In this document: positions 1 to 5,661 of the stretch, piece after piece
Layout: the number at the start of each line of letters is the position of its first letter
Position numbering within the stretch: the first letter of the stretch is position 1
NCBI GenBank assembly: GCA_041917975.1
Contig: JAYRWN010000246.1
Coordinates: 1 to 5,661 of the forward strand
Origin: JAYRWN01 sp041917975
GTDB lineage: Bacteria; Bacteroidota; Bacteroidia; Chitinophagales; Saprospiraceae
DNA length: 5,661 bases
Reading direction: 5' to 3'
Translations under genes and position numbers: made by a program
The notes under the pieces: model-generated
The model's database searches: none
What the model was told of the DNA's origin: nothing
What the model saw: only the letters and a program-made list of their open reading frames with translations

Positions 1-324
1 ATTTTTTCACACCATCCGTTGAGTACCTGTGGTGTGCCTTACATGGATGAGCGATATGCATTAGCCGGGCAGCAGAAAATTATGGCTTTATTGCAAAGAT
101 GTGGAAAAGATGTGCACGTGTTTTGTGGACATTATCATGTTGATAAAACGGTTTCATCCAACCGGATAACCCATTATCTTACACCGTCCGTATTTGTTCA
201 ATTTCATCCGGAAAGTAAGGATGGGGTGGTATTTCATTCTCGACCTGGTTATCGGATCATCGAGGTGGAAGAGGGAATTGTTAGCACCTACACCGTCTAC
301 CAGGACACTATGATGTTGCCCTAG
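1..324 (+). CDS. Calcineurin-like metallophosphoesterase, CpdA/Icc type (5' partial)
   Basis: This is the C-terminal 107 codons of a metallophosphoesterase, open from the left edge in frame 1 and ending at TAG (322-324). Two late metal-binding motifs of the calcineurin-like fold are visible: an FSHHP segment at fragment residues 2-6 and a CGHYH segment at residues 42-46, corresponding to the family's penultimate His motif and its GHxH motif. A VPYMD segment (residues 12-16) and a PGYR segment near the C-terminus resemble cyclic-nucleotide phosphodiesterases of the CpdA/Icc group, which hydrolyse phosphodiesters with a two-metal centre, often in the cytoplasm. The earlier motifs (DxH, GDxxD, GNHE) lie outside the window, so substrate and start cannot be judged. 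The TTG at 19 is inside conserved sequence and is not the start. Its 3' end overlaps the convergent ligase-family gene by 17 bp. Fold confidence is high; the cAMP-phosphodiesterase role is only a guess. Confidence 0.85.
   Translation: MFSHHPLSTCGVPYMDERYALAGQQKIMALLQRCGKDVHVFCGHYHVDKTVSSNRITHYLTPSVFVQFHPESKDGVVFHSRPGYRIIEVEEGIVSTYTVYQDTMMLP
308..324. other. Tail-to-tail overlap of two coding regions
   Basis: The plus-strand phosphoesterase stops with TAG at 322-324. The minus-strand ligase-family gene stops with TAG on its own strand at 310-308, so the last 17 bases are coding on both strands. There is no spacer for a conventional intergenic terminator, and I saw no GC-rich hairpin followed by a T-run next to either stop. 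Transcripts from both sides therefore probably run into each other's coding sequence. Confidence 0.85.
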
Positions 325-1747
325 TTTTGTACGAATATTTTCCAGCCAAAATGGTTATTATCGCCAAGTTAAAAAAGTAGAATGTGCCCACCTTGTCCGT
401 CTCAAGCATATCATTAAGCAACAGAATAGTATAAATGGCAAAAAGTGAACCGCTGGTTCCTAATAATAGAATGCGATCTTCCCTAATGGTTATTTTATGA
501 TAATAATGTTGACAGATCAAGAGCACAAAAGCATTTAGACCTAAAAAAATAACTAACCCAGGCAAACCTTGTTCAACTGTGGTCATCAGATAATAACTAT
601 GAATGCCTGACTTATCAGGGTTATCGCTGACATAAGTTTTGAAACTATTTAAAGTATAAGCTTTGTATTGGGGGTAAAAATTACCTGGACCAAATCCGGT
701 GAGTGGTTTTTCACCAATCATGTAGATACCCGCCACCCACCGGTAGATGCGTTCCATGGTAGATATGTCCTGACCTTTGGCCGTAGCGGATATCAAAGAT
801 TCGAACTGGGTATGGGTAATGGTCTTGTTAAAATCGGGAGCAAAATCCAAAAAACGGTTATCCGATAAAAAATAAAACAAACCTGCGCAAGCAATCAACA
901 CAGTTAAGGCCAAGGCTAACCAAAACTGCCGGTAATGTACAATCAACATACCGGCCATGGACACTAGAACGGCAACGTAAGCGGCACGCGTATAGGAGAA
1001 ATAAATGGCCCAGCCGAAAAAAGCTAACAAAAGAAGCCAGAGCCATTTTTGTTTGGAACTGTTTCTATACAAGATCCATACATAAGGCAACGCGAGTACT
1101 AATATGCATCCAAAATTGACATGGTTGCGGAAGAATGGACCTACTTTAAAATTTATGCTTTCAAAAGAAAATCCAGAACTGGCATGTCTGATTTGAACAT
1201 AGAGCGTGACCAGGGCCAACGCATAGATTAACCAGCGGACTACCCGGGTCCACTGCTGATAAGAATGGACAATGAATCCGGTAAGCATAAAAAATACAAT
1301 GATATACCAACTCTTTGCCAATAAAAATTTAAATGCAATAACCGTGTCGACCGCCGCAATGGTTACCAAGGATATCCATAACCAATGAACAACGAGAAGC
1401 AAACTGACCGGGTGCCTGATAAATCCGGGAGCCAGCCGGTCGGATGAATAAAGCAGGTGGATGATGGTGGCCAGGCATAAAAGCCACATCAGTGGTTCGG
1501 AAGGCAAATCGGTACCCAATCCACCTGGTAAAAGAACTTCTATAGAAAAGGGTAAAGTGGCAAATAATACGTAATAAAACCAACGGAAGTCTACCACCAG
1601 CCATCCAACCACTAAACCGGCAGCAGGTAATAGCCATAACCAGTATGCTTGTGACCACATGGCTAGGCAACTTATCCCAGCTAAACCGCTCACTAACCAC
1701 CAACCAAAACGGCGATTTTCAACAGTCCCGGCCAGATCAGGTGTCAT
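308..1747 (-). CDS. O-antigen ligase/polymerase family membrane protein (Wzy_C domain; WaaL- or Wzy-like)
   Basis: This 479-residue polytopic inner-membrane protein has roughly 10-12 hydrophobic segments and one large periplasmic loop at about residues 292-398, the layout of the O-antigen ligase/Wzy_C family. Family members use undecaprenyl-linked glycans to extend a chain (Wzy), ligate it to lipid A-core (WaaL) or glycosylate proteins (PglL-like). Visible motifs are SYTRAAYVA (251-259) with the conserved Arg254, MERIYRW (331-337), GFGPGNF (351-357), and GIHSYYL (381-387) with the probable functional His383, followed by EQGLPG (392-397). An in-frame TTG at 1768 would add seven residues. I prefer the ATG at 1747-1745 because it forms an ATGA overlap with the upstream co-polymerase stop, typical of translational coupling. 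It is the last gene of the minus-strand block. Family assignment is firm; sequence alone does not separate ligase, polymerase and protein-glycosylating roles. Confidence 0.88.
   Translation of the reverse strand: MTPDLAGTVENRRFGWWLVSGLAGISCLAMWSQAYWLWLLPAAGLVVGWLVVDFRWFYYVLFATLPFSIEVLLPGGLGTDLPSEPLMWLLCLATIIHLLYSSDRLAPGFIRHPVSLLLVVHWLWISLVTIAAVDTVIAFKFLLAKSWYIIVFFMLTGFIVHSYQQWTRVVRWLIYALALVTLYVQIRHASSGFSFESINFKVGPFFRNHVNFGCILVLALPYVWILYRNSSKQKWLWLLLLAFFGWAIYFSYTRAAYVAVLVSMAGMLIVHYRQFWLALALTVLIACAGLFYFLSDNRFLDFAPDFNKTITHTQFESLISATAKGQDISTMERIYRWVAGIYMIGEKPLTGFGPGNFYPQYKAYTLNSFKTYVSDNPDKSGIHSYYLMTTVEQGLPGLVIFLGLNAFVLLICQHYYHKITIREDRILLLGTSGSLFAIYTILLLNDMLETDKVGTFYFFNLAIITILAGKYSYKTRATS
1744..1747 (-). 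promoter_or_regulatory. ATGA stop/start overlap (translational coupling)
   Basis: On the minus strand, positions 1747-1744 read ATGA: the ATG starts the ligase-family gene and the TGA ends the co-polymerase gene. This arrangement usually lets terminating ribosomes restart on the next gene, so the two proteins are probably made in coupled amounts. It also decides the start codon against the TTG 21 bases upstream. There is no good Shine-Dalgarno match close to the ATG. Confidence 0.8.
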
Positions 1748-2874
1748 TTCGATTTTATGTAATCCCAAATCAATTTAAAACGCTCAAACAGAACAATATA
1801 CATGAAACCCAGGATAACAGCTGCCGCCGTGGAAGCCAAGACCAAAATCATCCTTTTGGGTCTGGATTTATTTAAAGGAATAGTGGCTGGCTCCACTAAA
1901 ATGAGGGTTGCGGGTGGAGCGTGTACTGCTGCCAATAATTGGTCACGAAGCAATATAATCTGGTTGTTCTGTTCCTTGGACTTGGAAAGGAGGTCATCCA
2001 ATTGTTCTAGTTTACTCCGCCATTGATTAAACTGGTTAATATTAATTCGAGATGCTCCATGGCGATTTGTCATAGAATCCAATTGGATGCGATAACCGGA
2101 GATAAGAGCGCGCAACAAGGTGATGCTATCTCGAGACACACGTGCACCATTGGCCTGCTGCTGAAGTAAAGAGTTTAGTTTAGCATTTTCTTTCACATAA
2201 GCCGCCTCTACAGAAGTGACTAGAGAGCTCAGCAGTTCAGATTGGGTTTCCGGATCGAAAATATGGTATTTTTCACGCAAAAAAACCAGACTATCATCCA
2301 ACAATCGAATAAGGATATCCTTATCCTGAAGGGTGCGGTTATAACTTTCGACCAGGCTTAAATGCGTATGGCTAGCTAAGGAACTACCTAACTGATCAAT
2401 TTTTTCACGGGCAGCATTGGCTATACGGGTGGCCAGAATCTTATCTTTATCTTCAAAAGAGAGCTCAAGAGCGTTATATTTAGTTTTCGTCAGGGTATAA
2501 TGTTTTAAGAAGGATTGTTTGACTTTATAGGCAGCCCGGAATTCATCGGGGTTAATTTTGTAATGCTCATAGAGGTCAAAAGAATCGATTAAAAATTCAA
2601 TGCATGGTTTCGAATACCCGATGGTCATCACTCTTTCAATGTCCTCATTGTTCCCATAATACCGGACATCCTCGCTGCTGAATATTTTATTCGGCTTGGA
2701 GACATCCTCACTGGCCGCATAAAATATGGTGGTGGCCCGGTAATAATTTTTTAACATCAACGATATTAGTATGCTTCCCAAGAAAGCCAACAGGCCTAAA
2801 AGAATAATGGTCTTTCGCCACACCCACAAGGTACGGGCGAAGGGAAGTAAGTTTTCTGTTTGAGATGGTTGCAT
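1744..2874 (-). CDS. Wzz-type polysaccharide co-polymerase (chain-length determinant), no kinase domain
   Basis: This 376-residue protein has the polysaccharide co-polymerase layout: a short cytoplasmic N-terminus, TM1 at about 22-41, a large periplasmic domain, TM2 at about 342-363 and a short basic tail. Just after TM1 is the NYYRATTIFYA stretch typical of the Wzz fold. The segment from about 165 to 315 is rich in Leu, Gln, Glu and Lys and probably forms long helices or coiled coils. Before TM2 is a proline-containing stretch (PATIPLNKSRPKR, about 329-341), a variant of the Wzz Pro-rich motif. Such proteins oligomerise in the inner membrane and set glycan chain length together with Wzy. No Walker motifs or Tyr-rich tail follow TM2, so it is not a Wzc-type tyrosine autokinase. 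The start is ATG (2874-2872), 81 bp after the flippase stop. The family call is good; the glycan is unknown. Confidence 0.82.
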   Translation of the reverse strand: MQPSQTENLLPFARTLWVWRKTIILLGLLAFLGSILISLMLKNYYRATTIFYAASEDVSKPNKIFSSEDVRYYGNNEDIERVMTIGYSKPCIEFLIDSFDLYEHYKINPDEFRAAYKVKQSFLKHYTLTKTKYNALELSFEDKDKILATRIANAAREKIDQLGSSLASHTHLSLVESYNRTLQDKDILIRLLDDSLVFLREKYHIFDPETQSELLSSLVTSVEAAYVKENAKLNSLLQQQANGARVSRDSITLLRALISGYRIQLDSMTNRHGASRININQFNQWRSKLEQLDDLLSKSKEQNNQIILLRDQLLAAVHAPPATLILVEPATIPLNKSRPKRMILVLASTAAAVILGFMYIVLFERFKLIWDYIKSK

Positions 2875-2904
2875 ACTAATCCAAGTCGCAGATTGTGCTG
2901 CTTA

Positions 2905-2943
2905 TTTGTACAAAAGTAATGCTTATTCCTGGTTAAGTACTTA
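2905..2943. repeat. Two 10-bp perfect palindromes centred on GTAC
   Basis: TTTGTACAAA at 2905-2914 and TAAGTACTTA at 2934-2943 are both perfect 10-bp inverted repeats with a GTAC centre. Their centres are 29 bp apart, within the gap upstream of the co-polymerase gene. The first overlaps the candidate -7 element, so a dimeric regulator bound there could block transcription. Neither is long enough to be a terminator. An operator role is speculative, because short A+T-rich palindromes arise by chance. Confidence 0.35.
2911..2918 (-). promoter_or_regulatory. Possible Bacteroidota-type -7 promoter element for the co-polymerase/ligase pair
   Basis: On the minus strand, 2918-2911 read TACTTTTG, an exact match to the Bacteroidota -7 consensus TAnnTTTG. 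It lies in the 81-bp gap upstream of the co-polymerase gene. Transcription would begin near 2905, giving a leader of about 30 bases. No convincing TTG-type -33 element is present at the expected distance, so the match could be chance, and the pair might instead be read from the upstream flippase promoter. Confidence 0.4.
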
Positions 2944-2955
2944 TAAAATCCCGTT

Positions 2956-4386
2956 CTATAGACCTTTCGGGCGAACCAGAATTCGCTTCCGGTAAATGAA
3001 AAACAAGGTAATGGCCCATACACCGCTGATCATAAAACCCCAGAATGGATGATTCAATGAGTTACTGTTAAAACACAAAACCCGCAGCACAAGGTATAAC
3101 CCAATACCATGCAGGGCTAAGTGGAGGTAATCCTGGCCAGGAAAAATACGGTAGTGTGCCTTAACGCGCCACATCAACATAATGGCCGTTAATCCCTGAG
3201 TAATGATGGTGGCCCAGGCGGCGCCAAGTGCTTGATGTTCTAAGATGAGCCACCAATTGAGCAAAAAATTGACTAAAATGGAACCAACGAAATAAATATT
3301 GATTTTGCTTAACGACCGGTCTGCTGTAAATAATGAACTGGTAATCATAATCAACCCGGTAGGAATGAAAGTGAATATGATGGGTTGAAGTACATCAGCC
3401 CAATATTTGTTGGACCCGGGGTAAATCCAAGCCATGATTTCATAAGCATAAACGGCTAAAAATACTGCTCCGCCAATTGTGATGATACCGATCATCCACA
3501 GTGTGGACCGGTATACAGCATAGAGCGCCATATGATTCTCGCGGTGAGTGGCATAGGTAGATAACAGTGGTATTGCCACTAAAAAAACCACCATATTTAC
3601 AGCGTCCAATAGACGGTAACCGGCAGCGTAAATACCAGCCTCATGGGCGCCATCCGGAAGGAGGCGTTCAATCATGACACCATCTAAGCGGGCATATACG
3701 GTCATCAAGAATACGGTGAGCACAAAGGGAGCACATGCTTTTACCAGAGAGAGGACTTCTTGGATCTTAGGTTTTACCCACCCGACATAGGTTAGATCAC
3801 CAGCCCACACATGTGCAATAAGTGCTGTCACCAGCAGAGCAATTGTTTGTAATCCAAGAAACCAACCCACAGTGAGTTGGCTTCTCCAGTGCGGTACAAT
3901 CAATATGGCGCCAATGAACAGGATCATTAACGATTTATCCAATACAGAAATATAAGCGTCATGCCGATAAAAACTCCGTCCGCTATAAAAGGTCCGCAAA
4001 TAAGAAATCCAGGAAATCAGAATTTGATTAATGCCTAAAAAAATTAACCATCGAAGGTTTGCTGCGTAACCGAGGACTAAAGCAAAGGTGAATAACAAAC
4101 CCGAAAATATGATATGCAGAAATAACTTGGCCCAAGAAACCAAATGAAGTTGAGTACGTATTGACTGGCTTTTTGATGCAATCACTTGCAGGTTATAATT
4201 TTGTATGCCGAATTCGTTGATGACCTGAAATAAATAGGTAAAATTAAACAGGGCAAAGTATAATCCGTAAGCAGAAGTGCCTACCGCAAGTTGAACCTGT
4301 CGTTCAATCCCAAAAACATAAAAGATTTTGATCAGGACATTGATCAAGACCAGAAACAGTATCTGTCTAATATAGGATTCGGGCAT
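2956..4386 (-). CDS. Wzx-like polysaccharide flippase (MOP/MATE superfamily)
   Basis: This 476-residue protein is almost entirely hydrophobic, with about 12-14 predicted membrane helices separated by short charged loops, the length and layout of Wzx/RfbX-type flippases. These move undecaprenyl-diphosphate-linked repeat units from the cytoplasmic to the periplasmic face of the inner membrane. Recognisable stretches are YARLDGVMIERLL (231-243) followed by AGIYAAGYRLLD (250-261), the usual 'aR.D...i...l....vG.Y..a..l.' signature at the start of the second half, and NWWLI...ALGAAWAT in the C-terminal half (377-393). The start is ATG (4386-4384); the stop is TAG (2958-2956). It lies 140 bp downstream of bshA and 81 bp upstream of the co-polymerase, all co-directional. 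The neighbours support a surface-glycan role rather than a drug-efflux MATE or the peptidoglycan flippase MurJ. The transported glycan cannot be inferred. Confidence 0.85.
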   Translation of the reverse strand: MPESYIRQILFLVLINVLIKIFYVFGIERQVQLAVGTSAYGLYFALFNFTYLFQVINEFGIQNYNLQVIASKSQSIRTQLHLVSWAKLFLHIIFSGLLFTFALVLGYAANLRWLIFLGINQILISWISYLRTFYSGRSFYRHDAYISVLDKSLMILFIGAILIVPHWRSQLTVGWFLGLQTIALLVTALIAHVWAGDLTYVGWVKPKIQEVLSLVKACAPFVLTVFLMTVYARLDGVMIERLLPDGAHEAGIYAAGYRLLDAVNMVVFLVAIPLLSTYATHRENHMALYAVYRSTLWMIGIITIGGAVFLAVYAYEIMAWIYPGSNKYWADVLQPIIFTFIPTGLIMITSSLFTADRSLSKINIYFVGSILVNFLLNWWLILEHQALGAAWATIITQGLTAIMLMWRVKAHYRIFPGQDYLHLALHGIGLYLVLRVLCFNSNSLNHPFWGFMISGVWAITLFFIYRKRILVRPKGL

Positions 4387-4501
4387 TCTACGAAATTACA
4401 GATAATCTGCCGGATAGTGATAGAATCACGGGATGACTTTATCAGGCCACGCTTTAGAACAGGGCGATGAAATAGATCAATATTTGTAAATTCGAACTGA
4501 A

Positions 4502-4530
4502 ATTATATCCACAACAGCTGCATTGCTCAA
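4502..4530 (-). promoter_or_regulatory. Possible sigma-70-like promoter upstream of the flippase gene
   Basis: On the minus strand there is TTGAGC at 4530-4525 (four of six bases of TTGACA), a 17-bp spacer and a perfect TATAAT at 4507-4502. The -35-like box overlaps the bshA stop codon. Transcription would begin near 4495, giving a leader of about 108 bases before the flippase ATG. The geometry is ideal for a classical sigma-70 site, but Bacteroidota housekeeping promoters normally use a TAnnTTTG -7 box, so activity depends on the host lineage. Confidence 0.4.
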
Positions 4531-5660
4531 GCTACTGCTACCTGCAGCAAGACATCCTGATATAACTTTTCGTATTCAGGAATAATGTTTTGTAAATCAA
4601 AACGTCGAGCTTGCATCAGGGCGTTCTTACGAAATGCCGTTAATTTATTTTCATCGGACAATAATTCAATGGCATAACGGGCCATAGTATCCACATCCCC
4701 CAGATCAGCGAGGTATCCGGTTACTCCATGCGTATTAACTTCCGGCAGCCCCCCGACATTGCTGCTGATCACCGGGACCTGGCATGCTAAAGCTTCTAAT
4801 GCAGCCAAACCGAAAGACTCGTTAGCTGAAGGAATTAAAAATAGATCAGCGGTGGCTAATATGTCCTCTACAGCATCCTGGTTACCCAGACATGATACAC
4901 GAGAACTTATTTTTAATGACCGGCAAAGTTCTTCCATATTGTATCGTTCCGGTCCATCACCTACCAGCACCAGGTGTGCCGGAATTATTTGTTGGATACG
5001 ATAAAAAGTCTGAATTACATCTTCCACACGCTTCACTTTGCGAAAATTAGAAACATGGACAATGACCTTTTCGTTTTCCTGAGCAAAAGAACGCCGGCAT
5101 GTTGAAGATTTTCGGCTAAACCGATCGAAATTGATGAAATTGTAAATAACCTGGATAGGACGTACAACTTTAAAGATCTCTTCCGTTTGATTTTTTAAAC
5201 TATGGGATACAGCAGTAACAGCATCAGAATGATTGATCCCAAACTCAACCACAGGTGAAAAAGAGGGGTCCATGCCCACTAACGTGATGTCTGTACCATG
5301 CAGGGTAGTAATTAAGGGCACTCTTTTGCCCCGATCAGCAAGGATCTTTTTAGCCAGGTAACCGACAGTGGCGTGCGGTACAGCATAATGCACATGCAGC
5401 AGGTCAAGGTTTTCATGGTCAGCCACGTCGACCATCTTGCTGGCTAAAGCTGTTTCGTAAGGTTTATATTCAAACAAAGGGTAATCGAATGAAGATACCT
5501 CGTGATAATATACATTCTCCTGATAGTGAATAAGCCGGGCAGGTCTGCGGTAGGTGATGAAGTGAATCTGATGACCGCGACGAGCCAGGGCCATACCTAA
5601 TTCAGTAGCCACAACCCCGCTACCTCCAAAGGTAGGGTAACAAACTATGCCTATTTTCAT
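4527..5660 (-). CDS. bshA: N-acetyl-alpha-D-glucosaminyl L-malate synthase BshA
   Basis: This 377-residue GT-B fold, family GT4 retaining glycosyltransferase catalyses the first step of bacillithiol synthesis: UDP-GlcNAc plus L-malate gives GlcNAc-malate and UDP. BshB then removes the acetyl group and BshC adds cysteine; neither gene is in the window. Signature segments distinguish it from generic GT4 enzymes: IGIVCYPTFGGSGVVATELG (3-22), HVHYAVPHA (89-97), TLHGTDITLVG (119-129), SDAVTAVS (145-152) and VIYNFI (171-176). The nucleotide-sugar half has SNFRKVKR (204-211), VGDGPER (233-239) and the EX7E motif, Glu281 to Glu289 in ESFGLAALE. Length is normal for the family and no key motif is missing. 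The ATG (5660-5658) is one base from the window edge, so its ribosome-binding site and promoter cannot be seen. The product is cytosolic. The downstream glycan-export genes are co-directional, but the 140-bp gap suggests they can be transcribed separately. Confidence 0.95.
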   Translation of the reverse strand: MKIGIVCYPTFGGSGVVATELGMALARRGHQIHFITYRRPARLIHYQENVYYHEVSSFDYPLFEYKPYETALASKMVDVADHENLDLLHVHYAVPHATVGYLAKKILADRGKRVPLITTLHGTDITLVGMDPSFSPVVEFGINHSDAVTAVSHSLKNQTEEIFKVVRPIQVIYNFINFDRFSRKSSTCRRSFAQENEKVIVHVSNFRKVKRVEDVIQTFYRIQQIIPAHLVLVGDGPERYNMEELCRSLKISSRVSCLGNQDAVEDILATADLFLIPSANESFGLAALEALACQVPVISSNVGGLPEVNTHGVTGYLADLGDVDTMARYAIELLSDENKLTAFRKNALMQARRFDLQNIIPEYEKLYQDVLLQVAVA

Positions 5661-5661
5661 C

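Noticed and set aside
1..324. Phosphoesterase considered as LpxH (UDP-2,3-diacylglucosamine hydrolase) because of the nearby envelope genes.
   Set aside because: The HHP...VPYMD segment and the C-terminal region after GHYH look more like the CpdA/Icc group, and the gene is convergent with, not part of, the glycan block.
1329..1703. Second minus-strand open frame of 124 codons within the ligase-family gene, considered as a frameshifted gene piece.
   Set aside because: The main frame is continuous across this region with coherent membrane segments, so this is an out-of-frame shadow.
1986..2000. AAAGGAGGTCATCCA on the plus strand, whose reverse complement is one base off the 3' end of 16S rRNA and which also looks like a perfect Shine-Dalgarno site.
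   Set aside because: No rRNA sequence surrounds it, and on the minus strand it encodes the in-frame LDDLLSK stretch of the co-polymerase. No plausible plus-strand gene follows. It is a coincidence.
2888..2901. GCAG/CTGC inverted repeat in the co-polymerase leader, considered as a regulatory hairpin.
   Set aside because: Four base pairs with a six-base loop is too weak and too likely by chance.
4417..4429. Small hairpin GTGAT-AGA-ATCAC in the bshA-flippase gap, considered as a terminator.
   Set aside because: The stem is only five base pairs, not GC-rich, and no T-run follows on either strand.
4759..5004. Plus-strand open frame of 81 codons inside bshA.
   Set aside because: It is antisense to a highly conserved coding region, its translation resembles no family I recognise, and it has no supporting start context.

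Overview
The window looks like a chromosomal segment from a member of the Bacteroidota or a close relative. The basis is a base composition in the low-to-mid 40s % G+C (judged by eye, not counted), a bacillithiol-type BshA, starts without clear Shine-Dalgarno sequences, and one exact match to the Bacteroidota -7 promoter element TAnnTTTG. The phylum call is inference. No rRNA, tRNA, insertion sequence, CRISPR array or phage gene was seen.

Layout from left to right. Positions 1-324 (+) hold the C-terminal part of a calcineurin-like metallophosphoesterase of the CpdA/Icc type, whose start lies outside the window. The rest is one co-directional block on the minus strand, read from right to left. 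bshA (4527-5660) is complete, starting one base inside the right edge. A 140-bp gap follows, containing a possible promoter, and then a Wzx-like polysaccharide flippase (2956-4386). After an 81-bp gap with a Bacteroidota-like -7 element come a Wzz-type polysaccharide co-polymerase (1744-2874) and an O-antigen ligase/polymerase family protein (308-1747). The last two overlap by four bases (ATGA). The block ends tail-to-tail with the phosphoesterase, with a 17-bp overlap of coding sequences. No stretch over 300 bases lacks a gene.

How the genes fit together. The flippase, co-polymerase and ligase/polymerase form the membrane half of a Wzx/Wzy-type surface-glycan pathway: lipid-linked repeat units are flipped, chain length is set, and the chain is polymerised or transferred. 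The window has no repeat-unit glycosyltransferase, initiating transferase, Wza-like outer-membrane channel or Wzc-like kinase, so the sugars must be assembled by genes elsewhere. BshA makes the first intermediate of the thiol bacillithiol and shares UDP-GlcNAc as a substrate with glycan synthesis, but its link to the export genes may be only positional.

I see no clear new system here. The points most worth checking are the true role of the ligase-family protein, the separation of export genes from any glycosyltransferases, and the two short GTAC-centred palindromes upstream of the co-polymerase gene.
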